From positions 62,001 to 126,000 of the forward strand of contig CBDCFD010000005.1 of assembly GCA_965216155.1 (NCBI GenBank): a DNA stretch of 64,000 nucleotides, in the 5' to 3' direction. Made by a program: the position numbers and the translations under genes. The notes under the pieces were generated by a model. That model was not told the DNA's origin and did not search any database. It was given only the letters and a program-made list of their open reading frames with translations. The stretch comes from CATOSP01 sp965216155 (GTDB lineage: Bacteria; Chloroflexota; Dehalococcoidia; Lucifugimonadales; UBA3495). This document shows, piece by piece, positions 16,496 through 26,202 of this stretch (the stretch's first letter is position 1; each line of letters opens with the position of its first letter).

Positions 16496-17716
16496 TTGCA
16501 CAGGATAGGTTACGGTTGGGCTGCCCTGGCCATCGGGTTTATCGTCCTGTTCTTCAGCGGTGGGTCCCGCCATGCCCTGGGCCTGATGCTGAAGCCCATG
16601 AGCGATGACCTGGAATGGAGCCGTTCGACCCTCTCCCTGGCCATAACCTGCTTCATGCTTGTCTCGGCGTTCGCTATGCCATTCGCCGGGCGGCTTGCCG
16701 ACCGCTACGAACTCCGTTGGATCATGGGCGCGGGAGCGGCCCTGGCGGCCGTGGGAATCGGGTTGATGTCAATCATATCCTCCCCCTGGGAACTGTTCCT
16801 CGTCTACGGACTGCTTTTCGCGCTGGGAAACGCGGGAGTGTCCAACCCCATAGTAGGCGTGATGATCAGCCGGTGGTTTCCAGGGCGGCGCGGTATAGCC
16901 AATAGCGCCGCCGTGAGCGGAAACGCCACCGGACAACTAATTATTATCGGGCTGCTGACCGGGGGACTGGTCAGCTACGGGTGGAGAGCGGGCTACGCTG
17001 TTCTTGGCGTGTTGAATTTGCTGATCGTAGTCCCGGTGGTAATCGCTTTCGTGAGGTCGTCGCCTCCTCCGTCGGCTGGTCCATCCGGTGCGGGAAATGA
17101 CCTATCATCGCCAAGTGATGAGCACTCTCCGCCTGCGGAGTGGCAGCAGAGTCTTGCAAGCTCCAGACAGTTATGGCTCCTGGGCGGGGTATATGCCATT
17201 TGTGGGTTTCAGGACTTCTTCGTCGCCACCCACGTCGTTGCATTTGCCCTGGACGAAGGGATAGGACCGTCCTTCGCGGGTAACTTGCTGGCCCTGATGG
17301 GGCTAATGGGACTGGTCGGAGTCCTGGCCTCCGGGCTTTTTTCCGACGCCTTTGGCCCCGGCCGCCCCACGATGGTGTGCTTTCTGATGCGGATTGGAAT
17401 TTTCTCCCTGGTCCTTCTCTCCCAGGCGACACCGGCGGTGGTGGTGTTTGCCCTGCTGTACGGGTTTACATTCTTGATGACCGCTCCCCTGACAGTAGTG
17501 TTCGCCGGCAACATCTTTGGGCCAGCCCGGTTGGGTGCCGTAAGTGGCACTATCTCTATGGTCCATCAGATCACGGGAGGCCTGGGCGCGCTGGCCGGCG
17601 CGGTAGTATTCGATCGGTGGAACAGCTACCAACCGGCTTTTGCGGTGATGCTTGTTCTCGCCGTAGCCGCTTCTGGAATGACCTGGCATATCCGGGACCG
17701 CCATGGCACGGGCTGA
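16496..17716 (+). CDS. MFS transporter
   Basis: About 406 aa with 12 predicted transmembrane helices in two bundles. The loop 2-3 signature GRLADRYELRWIMG is present, and a hydrophilic linker of about 40 residues (SSPPPSAGPSG) separates the halves. The second half starts LWLLGGVYAICGFQDFFVATHVV, the oxalate/monocarboxylate-type MFS pattern. Substrate unknown. TTG 16496 has GGAGGGG six bases upstream; the frame stays open to 16439 but lacks a ribosome site there. The IS5 element ends 75 bp before this start. Confidence 0.8.
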   Translation: MHRIGYGWAALAIGFIVLFFSGGSRHALGLMLKPMSDDLEWSRSTLSLAITCFMLVSAFAMPFAGRLADRYELRWIMGAGAALAAVGIGLMSIISSPWELFLVYGLLFALGNAGVSNPIVGVMISRWFPGRRGIANSAAVSGNATGQLIIIGLLTGGLVSYGWRAGYAVLGVLNLLIVVPVVIAFVRSSPPPSAGPSGAGNDLSSPSDEHSPPAEWQQSLASSRQLWLLGGVYAICGFQDFFVATHVVAFALDEGIGPSFAGNLLALMGLMGLVGVLASGLFSDAFGPGRPTMVCFLMRIGIFSLVLLSQATPAVVVFALLYGFTFLMTAPLTVVFAGNIFGPARLGAVSGTISMVHQITGGLGALAGAVVFDRWNSYQPAFAVMLVLAVAASGMTWHIRDRHGTG

Positions 17717-17766
17717 AAGTAGCCCCCGGGTGTACTGGTTCTGTCCAATTCCTATCTGAATCACCC

Positions 17767-17795
17767 TTGACACCCCTAGGGTGTTGTGATAATTT
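17767..17795 (+). promoter_or_regulatory. Promoter of the Alternative Complex III operon with dyad in the spacer
   Basis: TTGACA (17767-17772), 17-bp spacer, TAATTT (17790-17795). The spacer region contains the near-palindrome ACACCCCTAGGGTGT (17770-17784), a candidate operator. ATG of the first gene is 58 bp after the -10. Confidence 0.6.
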
Positions 17796-17853
17796 TCACT
17801 CTGCTTTTGACTGGCCCTGGTTAGAGTGCGGGGGGTAATAGGGCTACTAACTT

Positions 17854-18150
17854 ATGTTTGATGACCCCAAAGGACTTACCACTGCCAACTGGCAAGATAT
17901 CCATTATTTCCTGCGGTGGTTTTGGATATACCTTCCCGTACTCGTTACTTTCGCGTTTACGATGCTATTGGCACACGCAATAATTCCCTCGTTGGTCATC
18001 ACCGGACATCTGCCCCCCGGATCGCAGCGGCTTCGGGTCCCGCTGACCCTGTTTGCTCTAATCGTGCTGGCGGTCGCCGTGGTGCTGATGGTGCTGGTAA
18101 TCACCAATGCGCTTCACGTAAATAACGTCTATGACCGGCTGCTCTTTTAA
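17854..18150 (+). CDS. Small two-helix membrane protein leading the ACIII operon
   Basis: 98 aa with two hydrophobic segments (about residues 23-52 and 63-87), both long enough to span the membrane, and polar ends. Not recognised by sequence. Position directly after the operon promoter and before the pentaheme cytochrome suggests an accessory subunit or assembly factor of Alternative Complex III. Confidence 0.6.
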   Translation: MFDDPKGLTTANWQDIHYFLRWFWIYLPVLVTFAFTMLLAHAIIPSLVITGHLPPGSQRLRVPLTLFALIVLAVAVVLMVLVITNALHVNNVYDRLLF

Positions 18151-18243
18151 GCCGGTCACTTTTTGACTTTTGATCTTGACGCACTCCAATAAACTGCTTG
18201 CCGCCCACCCGAGTTGGGCCGAAAAGGAACGTCCTGGGAACCA

Positions 18244-18855
18244 ATGCGAATGAACGCGAAAATCGTAACCCTCGGGCTTGTCGGCCTTCTGGGTCTCGCT
18301 GTTGTGGGCTTCGTGTTGGTGGTGCTGCTCATATCCTGGTTTTCCAATCCGCCTTTCGGTCTGGGCCACGCTCCGCCGCAGCCTGTGGCTTTCCCCCACA
18401 CGGTCCACGCGGGAACTCCCGCCGAGGGTGGGATGGGAATCCAATGCGAATTTTGCCACCGCAACGTGACCCGCGGCGCCGAGGCCACCGTCCCCGCCGT
18501 GGAGCAGTGCCTCTTCTGTCACAAGCAGGTGTCCGGTAGGACCGAGTCCGCCAAGTTGGAAATCGCCAAGTTCCGGGATAACCCGGAGGGGACACAACCC
18601 ATCAACTGGGAACGGGTACACCGGCTCCCAGACCATGTCAGGTTCATTCACGAAGCGCACGTCCGCTTCTTCACCCAGGGGGACACGCCGGACAGACAAC
18701 TCGAGGTAGCCCAGGTATGCTCGAAGTGCCACGGCGACGTGGCGAGAATGACCGAAGTGCAACCCATGCAGGGTCAGTCCCTGAAGATGGGTACATGCCT
18801 GGACTGCCACCGGGAGAACAACGTGGCGACCGATTGCACGGTGTGTCACAAGTAA
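18244..18855 (+). CDS. actA: ActA, pentaheme c-type cytochrome of Alternative Complex III
   Basis: 203 aa: N-terminal transmembrane anchor (residues 7-33), then five CxxCH heme motifs at 68-72 (CEFCH), 89-93 (CLFCH), 159-163 (CSKCH), 185-189 (CLDCH) and 198-202 (CTVCH), with extra His residues for axial ligation. In ACIII this subunit passes electrons from the quinol site toward the monoheme subunit. ATG 18244 (MRMNAK) follows GGGA; a TTG ten codons earlier is possible. Confidence 0.88.
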   Translation: MRMNAKIVTLGLVGLLGLAVVGFVLVVLLISWFSNPPFGLGHAPPQPVAFPHTVHAGTPAEGGMGIQCEFCHRNVTRGAEATVPAVEQCLFCHKQVSGRTESAKLEIAKFRDNPEGTQPINWERVHRLPDHVRFIHEAHVRFFTQGDTPDRQLEVAQVCSKCHGDVARMTEVQPMQGQSLKMGTCLDCHRENNVATDCTVCHK

Positions 18856-18904
18856 TCATGGCTTGTCCTGAGCAACGTCGAAGGGAGCAGGGTACTCTCT
18901 AACC

Positions 18905-21199
18905 ATGAAATTAACACGGCGCAACTTTCTAGCTTGGGCTGGCCTCTCCGCGGTGGGCGCAGTGGCCTGCGAGGGCTTCGGCATCCGCGAGGGTGAGTTA
19001 AGCCTCCAGAGTCCGCCGGAACTGCCGGAAGACTTGGTCAGGGGCAAAGATAACTGGTATACCAGCCTATGCCGCACCTGCCCTTCATGCGAAGGCATCA
19101 TAGTCCGGGTGATGGAAGGCCGGGCCAAGAAGATTCAAGGCAATCCCCTCTACCCCACCAACCTGGGCAAACAGAGCGCGCGCTGTGAGGCCGCGCTGCA
19201 GTCCGCTTACCACCCCGACCGGATTACCGGTCCGATGCGGCGCACCGGTCCCCGGGGTTCCGGCCAGTATGAGCCCGTAGATTGGGACACCGCGTTGAAC
19301 ACACTCCGGTCGCGGATTCAGGCTGCGGGGGGCCGGGTCAAGTTGGTGACCGAACCCTTGCGGGGTCACATGGGGATGTTGGTCCCCAAGTTTGCTGAAG
19401 CAATTGGCGGCAGCCACGTGGCATTCGAGGCCCTGGACAACGTGACCTACCGGACTGCTTTGAAGAACGTGTATCAGCAGGAGTTGATGCCCGACTTCGA
19501 CTTGGCCAACGCCGGCGTGGTCCTCTCCTTCGGCGCTGATTTCCTCTCGACATGGGGATCGCCCACCCGCTACAGTGTTGGATTCGGCGAGTTCCGGAAC
19601 TCCGAGGGCAAGAAGCGCGGCACCCTCTACCACGTGGATTCCAGGTTTTCCATGACAGCGGCCAGCGCCGATAGGTGGATTCCCGTGCGGCCCGGCTGGG
19701 AAGGTTACCTGGCCATGAGCCTGGCCTATGTGATCCTCAGAGATAACCTGCAAGCCCCCGGTCTCGACGTAGCCGCGTTGACTGGTGGCAGCGGAGCCGA
19801 CGCGCTGTCGGCGTTCCGGCCCGAAGCGCTGGGTCCTATACTCCCTCCGGCAAGCGCATTGGGCGAAGACCCGGCGCACCTGATCGAGGAGTTGGCCCAC
19901 ATCTTCGCAGAGGCACAGCCCGGTCTTGCCATAGGCGGCGGCTCCGCGGGCGCGCATAGCAACGGACTCTTTAACCTGGAAGCCATCTACGCCCTCAACT
20001 ATCTGGTTGGCAGCGTAGGGGCCTCCGGCGGGGTCAGGTTCAACCCGGCAAGCCCTCTCGATAACATCCCGGCATCCGCGGAAGAAGCCACTCTGGCGCA
20101 GTGGGCTAAAGAGGCGGACGATTTCCGCAGCGGGGCCACCAATCTGTTGCTGGTTCACGGAGTTGACCCCGTACATGGGCTTCCCGGCTCTCTGGGCTTC
20201 GGTGAGGCATTGAATAGCGGAGACCTGAACATTATCAGCTTCTCTCCCTTCTTCGACGATACCACGATCATGGCAGACCTGGTGTTGCCTGACCGTGCCT
20301 CCCTGGAAGACTGGGGCAGCGACATCCCGGAGCCAGGTCCAGGTTACCAGACTATAGGGTTTCAACAGCCTGTCATTAACCCCTTGAGCGAGTTGGACCC
20401 GCGCAGCTTCCCGGACATTCTCCTGTCGATTGCTTCTGATCTGGGAGTCCAGGACGAGCTCCCGTGGAACAAGTTCGAGGACATGCTCAAGGAGAGCGGT
20501 AACCAGCTATTTGAACTGGACCGGGGCTCTGTGTCGGCGGGATCGGCCACCGAATTCTGGACCAAATTGCTTGCCCAAGGCGGCTGGTGGGACGAGGGCG
20601 CGACGGGTCCCACGAATGTCACGCCTCCCGGCGGCCTATTGTCGAATATCGTTAGTAAAGCGTCGGTGCCCCAGTTCTCCGGAGAGGGTGGTTTCAACCT
20701 GGTCCCCTTTGCTCATAACACGTTGTTGGAAGGCCGCAACGCTCACCTGCCCTGGCTGCAGGCCGCGCCCGACCCCTTAACCACCATCACGTGGCAATCA
20801 TGGGTGGAGATGAACGACCAGGACGCCGAGTTGCTGGGAGTGGTCGAAGGCGACCTGGTAAGGGTCGAGTCTCCGGATGGTTCTATCCAGGTGCCGGTAT
20901 ACCCTACCCCGGCGGTGCCGCCAAGGGTGCTTTCAATTCCGATGGGCCATGGCCGTAGTGGTGGGCCGGAAACAGCAACGGGGCGCCCAGCCACCGAGTC
21001 TCAGAACGTGATGGATGTGCTTTCACCCCGGCAGGTGGACGGCACCGGCGCGTTTGCCTGGGCTAGCACCCGTGTGCGGGTCAGCCGGACTCCCAGCAGC
21101 ATCAAGGTATCAAAGTTCGAGGGAATCGTCCGGGCCGTCGAGGTAGGAAACCTTCCCGGCGAGCGGATCATCCAGACGATATCGCCCGGCGAACTGTAA
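18905..21199 (+). CDS. actB1: ActB N-terminal part (molybdopterin-oxidoreductase-like subunit)
   Basis: 764 aa. The Tat signal RRNFLAWAGLSAVGAVAC has the twin arginine and a possible lipobox Cys. The MopB-like N-terminus with CRTCPSCEGIIVRVMEGR and downstream ARCEA is followed by the family HPDRITGPMRR. In ACIII this domain has no molybdenum cofactor and serves as scaffold on the periplasmic side. Usually it is fused to the ferredoxin domain; here that domain is a separate gene 64 bp downstream. Confidence 0.85.
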   Translation: MKLTRRNFLAWAGLSAVGAVACEGFGIREGELSLQSPPELPEDLVRGKDNWYTSLCRTCPSCEGIIVRVMEGRAKKIQGNPLYPTNLGKQSARCEAALQSAYHPDRITGPMRRTGPRGSGQYEPVDWDTALNTLRSRIQAAGGRVKLVTEPLRGHMGMLVPKFAEAIGGSHVAFEALDNVTYRTALKNVYQQELMPDFDLANAGVVLSFGADFLSTWGSPTRYSVGFGEFRNSEGKKRGTLYHVDSRFSMTAASADRWIPVRPGWEGYLAMSLAYVILRDNLQAPGLDVAALTGGSGADALSAFRPEALGPILPPASALGEDPAHLIEELAHIFAEAQPGLAIGGGSAGAHSNGLFNLEAIYALNYLVGSVGASGGVRFNPASPLDNIPASAEEATLAQWAKEADDFRSGATNLLLVHGVDPVHGLPGSLGFGEALNSGDLNIISFSPFFDDTTIMADLVLPDRASLEDWGSDIPEPGPGYQTIGFQQPVINPLSELDPRSFPDILLSIASDLGVQDELPWNKFEDMLKESGNQLFELDRGSVSAGSATEFWTKLLAQGGWWDEGATGPTNVTPPGGLLSNIVSKASVPQFSGEGGFNLVPFAHNTLLEGRNAHLPWLQAAPDPLTTITWQSWVEMNDQDAELLGVVEGDLVRVESPDGSIQVPVYPTPAVPPRVLSIPMGHGRSGGPETATGRPATESQNVMDVLSPRQVDGTGAFAWASTRVRVSRTPSSIKVSKFEGIVRAVEVGNLPGERIIQTISPGEL

Positions 21200-21263
21200 G
21201 ATTCGATAGCCGGTCGCCGGTCAAACCGCGCGGCGGCCCGATAGCCAATCGCTGAGGACCAGA

Positions 21264-22049
21264 ATGGTAACTAACCGGACCGATCACAAATGGGGAATGG
21301 TTGTGGACCTGGACCGTTGCACCGGTTGTCAGGCATGTGTAGTCGCATGTCAATCGGAGAACAACATCCCGATCAACACCAAGAACCTTTTCCTCGAACG
21401 GCGTGCCTACGAGTGGATCAGGATAGAGCGGTACTGGGAGGGTGCGTTCCCCAACGTCAAGGCCCGGTTCATCCCCATCATGTGCCAGCATTGCGAGAAC
21501 GCTCCATGCGAGCCGGTGTGCCCGGTATACGCCACCTACCACAACGACGAGGGACTTAACGTACAAGTCTACAACCGCTGTGTCGGCACCCGTTACTGCG
21601 CCAACAACTGCCCCTACCAGGTGCGGTTCTTCAACTACTGGGAACCGGTCTGGCCGGAGAGTCTGCGAAACCATCTAAACTCAGATGTTACCGTCCGCAG
21701 CCGCGGCGTGATGGAACGCTGCTCCTTCTGCATCCAACGGATCCGCCGGGCGGAAATCACCATCGAACGGCGCGAGCGCAGCACTCTGGACTATGCGGCG
21801 ATGAAGAAACGAAACTTCATGCCCGCGTGTGTCCAGGCATGCCCGACCAATGCGCTGTCCTTCGCGGACCAGGGTGACACCACCGGGCCGGTGGAGCGCT
21901 ACTTCAAGGACCTGAACGAGCACGAACACCCGGAGGAGCGGTCGACCCGCGGTTACCGCCTTCTGGAAGAGATGGGCACCAAGCCCAACGTGATCTACCT
22001 GAAGAAGGTAGAGAAATATCCAGTGAGTAACGGTGGTGGTCATGGCTGA
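21264..22049 (+). CDS. actB2: ActB C-terminal part (tetracluster ferredoxin subunit)
   Basis: 261 aa. Four Cys groups: DRCTGCQACVVAC, CQHCENAPCEPVCP, CVGTRYCANNCPYQ and CSFCIQRI with CVQACPTNAL, as in HybA/DmsB-type subunits, allowing up to four Fe-S clusters. It should relay electrons between the quinol site in the NrfD-like subunits and the hemes. The final codons overlap the next gene by 8 bp, so translation is coupled. Confidence 0.88.
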   Translation: MVTNRTDHKWGMVVDLDRCTGCQACVVACQSENNIPINTKNLFLERRAYEWIRIERYWEGAFPNVKARFIPIMCQHCENAPCEPVCPVYATYHNDEGLNVQVYNRCVGTRYCANNCPYQVRFFNYWEPVWPESLRNHLNSDVTVRSRGVMERCSFCIQRIRRAEITIERRERSTLDYAAMKKRNFMPACVQACPTNALSFADQGDTTGPVERYFKDLNEHEHPEERSTRGYRLLEEMGTKPNVIYLKKVEKYPVSNGGGHG

Positions 22050-23448
22050 GGGCGCCCACCACCCCGACGATATGTGGGTCTTCCCGCACGCTCCGGAGGT
22101 CACCGCATTCGTCACTCAGAAGACCTTTTCCATGCCGGGGGCGATGTCGTTCGCCATCGTGGGATCCGGCGTGCTGTTGGTTCTCGGAGTGATCGGCTTC
22201 ATCATGAAGGTTGCCCAGGCCGGTTTCAGCGAACACGGCCCATGGGGCTACTACGCCGCCATGTTCTCCTTCGTTTTCATGGTCACGAGTACGGGACCTC
22301 TCGCCGCAGCCGCTTTCCGGATCACGAAGAGCCACTGGCGGCGCCCGTTGTCCCGGGTCTCCGAGATGTTTGGAATCGTCGGCGTTTTCAACATCCTGCT
22401 CTACATACCCCTGGCGATTGTACTGCCGTCTTTGAACAACCCTGAAATCATGGGTCACGAGCTGGAACTTCGCCGGAGCATCTGGTTTGAAGGCCCGATC
22501 GGCTCGCCCTTCTGGTGGGACCTGTTCGGGATCATTTTCCTGGCGGTGAACGCGGTTGCCCTGCTCTGGCTATCAGCCCTTCCCGATATGGCCGAGGCAA
22601 GGCAGAAAGCCACCGGCACGCGCAGGGCCATCTACAGCATGCTGGCGGGGTGCTGGCACGGCACCAAGCGGCAATGGGTTATTCAGAAGGGTCTCCTGGC
22701 TCTGCTTGGGGCTTGGTACTTCATGCTGTTGATCTTCATCCATTTCACCATCAGTTCCGACTACGCCCAGAGCCTGATACCGGGCTGGAAGGACTCCATC
22801 TTCCCCGTGTTGTACAGCTTGAATGGCTTCCAGGCAGCCTTGGGTCTGATCTTGATCATAATGTTCATTCTGCGCCGGTTTGGCGGTTACAAGGAATACA
22901 TTGGAATATCGCCGTTCTGGTCCGCAAGCAAGCTGCTCTTGGCTTTCACCCTGTTGTGGTGCTATCACATGTTCGCCTTTGGCATCACCTTCTGGTATGG
23001 ACGCTTGGAGGTGGAGCAAAACATCCTGAACTACCTGCTGTTCCAGTCCTACGGAGGCGTGTTTGCCGCGAACTTCTTCTTCACGTTCGTAGCGCCGTTC
23101 CTGATACTGCTGTGGAACCCAGTGCGCAAGAGCGACTGGGGCCCGGCCCTGGCCGGAGCATCGGCGCTAATCGGCGCGTTCCTCTTCAACATTAGGATCT
23201 TCGTGGGCTCGTTCAACGCGGGTGACTTGTATAGTGAGTTCCTGGACACAGTGCCGCCGCCGGTGTACCCGGGCCTAAGCGACATTCTCATGGTCATTGG
23301 AGGGATTGGCGGCGCGGCGTTCGTATACCTGCTGGCCACCAGGCTGATACCAATCATATCCCTATGGGAGTTGAAGGAAGGTCTACTCTACCAGCGAATG
23401 GGGACCTTTATACGCGGGCGTTACCTTATCTTGGCGAAACCAGAATGA
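22042..23448 (+). CDS. NrfD-like integral membrane subunit (ActF/ActC type), first copy
   Basis: 468 aa with about ten transmembrane helices, beginning after a short N-terminal MAEGAHHPDDMWVFPHAPEV. SHWRRPLSRVSEMFG and LPDMAEARQKATGTRRAIYSMLAG align in position with the second NrfD-like protein (WRRPATRAAEVL, VPDMAVLRDRTTGIPHRIYSVMSMG), so the two are paralogues. ACIII complexes carry two such subunits (ActC and ActF), which bind quinol. Its place before the ActC-like gene is unlike the common A-B-C-D-E-F order. Confidence 0.8.
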   Translation: MAEGAHHPDDMWVFPHAPEVTAFVTQKTFSMPGAMSFAIVGSGVLLVLGVIGFIMKVAQAGFSEHGPWGYYAAMFSFVFMVTSTGPLAAAAFRITKSHWRRPLSRVSEMFGIVGVFNILLYIPLAIVLPSLNNPEIMGHELELRRSIWFEGPIGSPFWWDLFGIIFLAVNAVALLWLSALPDMAEARQKATGTRRAIYSMLAGCWHGTKRQWVIQKGLLALLGAWYFMLLIFIHFTISSDYAQSLIPGWKDSIFPVLYSLNGFQAALGLILIIMFILRRFGGYKEYIGISPFWSASKLLLAFTLLWCYHMFAFGITFWYGRLEVEQNILNYLLFQSYGGVFAANFFFTFVAPFLILLWNPVRKSDWGPALAGASALIGAFLFNIRIFVGSFNAGDLYSEFLDTVPPPVYPGLSDILMVIGGIGGAAFVYLLATRLIPIISLWELKEGLLYQRMGTFIRGRYLILAKPE

Positions 23449-23546
23449 TGTTGTCGAGCCGGTCGTACTTGTGTTTTTCGTGTGTGATGGACCAAATGTA
23501 TCTCCAGCCGGCCCCCGGGCCGCTGATGGCAGGCGCAGGAGCTTAA

Positions 23547-24938
23547 ATGCAGGAAGGTAGAGTACTCCCCGCGAGAGTGGTCAACCGGGACCTGTTGGGC
23601 TCGATTCTGGCCTCGCCCCGATGGTTCTGGTTCGCCTTCATAATCCTGGGCATGATCGTCCTCGGGGGGTTCAGCGCGGCCGGACTGATGGTCAATAAGG
23701 GGCTGGGCGTCACCGGATTGAACCGCCCCGTGATGTGGGGCTTCTTCATCGTCAATTTCGTGTTCTGGATTGGAATCAGCCACGCGGGCGTGATGCTGTC
23801 CGCCATCCTGCGGCTGTCCAAGGCCGAGTGGCGCAGGCCCGCCACCCGCGCTGCCGAGGTGCTGACCGTATTCTCGCTGATGACCGCCATGTTGATGCCC
23901 CTGATCCATACGGGCAGGCCCTGGCGGTTGGTGTACTGGATTTACACCATCCCGTTTATTCCCTATGACTTCGCCCGCGGCATCTGGCCCAACATCAGGT
24001 CGCCGCTGGTATGGGACCCCAGCGCGGTTTACACATACCTCACCTCCAGCGTCCTGTTCGTCTTGGTCGCTCTGGTCCCCGACATGGCGGTCCTGCGCGA
24101 CCGCACCACTGGAATCCCGCATAGAATCTACTCAGTGATGTCAATGGGCTGGCAGGGGAATCCCCGCCAGTGGAAGCTCCAGATCATCGCCGGTGTCCTG
24201 CTTTCGGCCCTGATCCTGCCGGTGTTCGTCTCGGTCCACAGCATAGTGTCCTGGGATTTCGGCATGGCGGTGTCGGTCAAATCATGGCACTCGACGATAT
24301 TCGCTCCCTACTTCGTTGTGGGAGCGGTCCACTCCGGCGTATCGGCGGTGGCGTTCGTCATGATCATCCTGCGCTGGATATACGGCTGGCAAGACTACAT
24401 CCGCCACGAGCACATCGACGCCCTGGGCAGGCTGCTGATAGTGGTTGCCACAGGATGGTTCTACTTCTTCGTGATGGAAGTAATCTTCGGGTTCTACGGA
24501 CGGGAGGCTGACGAGATCGCCGTCCGGGAATTCCAGTTCACCAAGCCGCCCTGGAACCTATGGTTCATGTTCTTCACCGGGTTGACCTACTTCCTGCCGG
24601 TGGCCATGTGGTTGGCCAGCAGTTGGCGGCGCAATCTGTGGCTGATGTCCATCGCATGTATCTCGGTCAACATCGGCATGTGGCTGGAACGTTTCCTGAT
24701 CATCGTGCCCGGACTGGCGCAAAAACAGTTGTTCACATTCACCTGGCACACTTACGCTCCCAGCGCGGTTGAGATCACAATAATCGGGGCGACCTTCGCC
24801 CTGGTTGCCATGTTGATGCTCCTGTTTGCCAGGGTATTGCCCTTGATCCCACTGTACGACATCAAAGAGGGCAACATTCTGAAGACCGAAATCCGGATCG
24901 GCCGGCGCGTGGTCCCGGCCACCTTTAGAGAAGATTAA
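23547..24938 (+). CDS. actC: ActC, NrfD-like quinol-binding membrane subunit
   Basis: 463 aa, about ten transmembrane helices. The signature stretch GLNRPVMWGFFIVNFVFWIGISHAGVMLSAILRL, followed by MPLIHTGRPWRLVYW, is that of ActC in known complexes. C-terminal PLIPLYDIKEGNIL mirrors ISLWELKEGLL of the preceding subunit. The gene is 98 bp after its paralogue. Confidence 0.87.
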   Translation: MQEGRVLPARVVNRDLLGSILASPRWFWFAFIILGMIVLGGFSAAGLMVNKGLGVTGLNRPVMWGFFIVNFVFWIGISHAGVMLSAILRLSKAEWRRPATRAAEVLTVFSLMTAMLMPLIHTGRPWRLVYWIYTIPFIPYDFARGIWPNIRSPLVWDPSAVYTYLTSSVLFVLVALVPDMAVLRDRTTGIPHRIYSVMSMGWQGNPRQWKLQIIAGVLLSALILPVFVSVHSIVSWDFGMAVSVKSWHSTIFAPYFVVGAVHSGVSAVAFVMIILRWIYGWQDYIRHEHIDALGRLLIVVATGWFYFFVMEVIFGFYGREADEIAVREFQFTKPPWNLWFMFFTGLTYFLPVAMWLASSWRRNLWLMSIACISVNIGMWLERFLIIVPGLAQKQLFTFTWHTYAPSAVEITIIGATFALVAMLMLLFARVLPLIPLYDIKEGNILKTEIRIGRRVVPATFRED

Positions 24939-25001
24939 CACCCTCGCCCCGGTCTCTGGACGGCAAGGAGGCCACAGGGGCGGGAGGAGGCAACGGAGAA
25001 A

Positions 25002-25511
25002 ATGGCTAGACGTCCGATATTGGGACTTTTCGAGGACGCCAATTACGCTGCCGAAGCGGGCGATGCCCTCAAGGCGGCCGAAATCTCGGAGGAAGACTAC
25101 GATTTCCTGACCGACGCCCCCTACCCGGAAGGTGCTTTCGGTGAGCGGGAAGAGCGGCACCGGCTGTACGTCTTCCCGTTTGTCGGCGCGCTGATCGGAC
25201 TGACCATAGGCATCCTGATGACGTCTATGACGCAGATGGCCTACCCAATGGTCCAGGGCGGTAAGCCGATTATGTCCCTGCCCCCGATGGCGGTGGTCAC
25301 CTACGAGAGCACCATGCTAACGGCCATCGTCTTCACCATCATCGGGATCATCTTTGAATCCAGGCTTCCCAAGACAAAGAAGGGCCTTTACGACACCCGA
25401 ATTACTGAAGGTTACATCGGCGTACTGGTCAATGTGGAGGAAGAACAGCTACCCCAAGTGTACTCCATACTGACCCAAGCTGGCGCCATCGACGTCGTAA
25501 GGGAGAGCTAA
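25002..25511 (+). CDS. actD: ActD, small membrane subunit (DUF3341)
   Basis: 169 aa: soluble N-terminus opening GLFEDANYAAEAGDALKAA, two central transmembrane helices, then a soluble tail (GYIGVLVNVEEEQLPQVYSILTQAGAIDV). This is the DUF3341 pattern found only with ACIII-type clusters. ATG 25002 lies after an AACGGAG ribosome site. Confidence 0.87.
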   Translation: MARRPILGLFEDANYAAEAGDALKAAEISEEDYDFLTDAPYPEGAFGEREERHRLYVFPFVGALIGLTIGILMTSMTQMAYPMVQGGKPIMSLPPMAVVTYESTMLTAIVFTIIGIIFESRLPKTKKGLYDTRITEGYIGVLVNVEEEQLPQVYSILTQAGAIDVVRES

Positions 25512-25512
25512 G

Positions 25513-26040
25513 ATGGGCCGGGTGCGCCGCATGACGCATATTCGGACTTGGCTGTTCGGGGCCGTGATGGTTGCGGCGCTGGCTGCTATGGCCTGCGGAC
25601 AGGGAACATACCCGCTGGACATCTTCTACGAGATGCACTACCAGCAGACCTACAAGTCCGGCGAACCTCCCAGGTTGCCCGGAGTGGAGGGGGCGGTGCC
25701 AGTGGACTGGATTCCCGCGCCCAAGTCCACTTCGTTCACCGGCGGAAAACACCTGTTTGAAGTCAACTGCTTGCAGTGCCATGGGGCAGAGGGAAAGGGC
25801 AACGGTCCGGTTCTTACGCTGATCACGAACGAGTATGGGTATGTGCCCGCGGTTGACCCAGACCTGACTTCGTCCACGGTGATGGATCTGGGCATGGTAG
25901 GGATGAAACCGTTTATGCAGTCCGGCCTCACGGTGATGCCCGCCTTTGGCAAACTACTGACCGCGGATGAGATAGATCTGATAGCACGGTACGTGCAAGA
26001 CTGCCTCCAGGCGGAAGGTCAGAAACCCGCCGGGTGTTAA
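25513..26040 (+). CDS. actE: ActE, monoheme cytochrome c lipoprotein
   Basis: 175 aa. N-terminal signal with lipobox LAAMAC (Cys28) indicates a membrane-tethered periplasmic protein. One CLQCH heme motif at 86-90, with distal Met in the GLTVMPAFGKLLTADEIDLIARYV tail typical of class I cytochromes. It is the electron exit of ACIII toward the terminal oxidase. Starts one base after the ActD stop. Confidence 0.87.
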   Translation: MGRVRRMTHIRTWLFGAVMVAALAAMACGQGTYPLDIFYEMHYQQTYKSGEPPRLPGVEGAVPVDWIPAPKSTSFTGGKHLFEVNCLQCHGAEGKGNGPVLTLITNEYGYVPAVDPDLTSSTVMDLGMVGMKPFMQSGLTVMPAFGKLLTADEIDLIARYVQDCLQAEGQKPAGC

Positions 26041-26202
26041 CCGGGCGCACCCGGAAGCCGGTTGACTCCCTTTCCGCGCCCAGTTTCCTGTATTGACGGC
26101 CCGGATTCCGCATCTGCCTCAAACTGGTACAATGGTGGCCAGAAACCTCTATCGTCATCCGGGTAGAAGTAACCAGGCGACCGGACGAAGTGCCCCGGCC
26201 AC

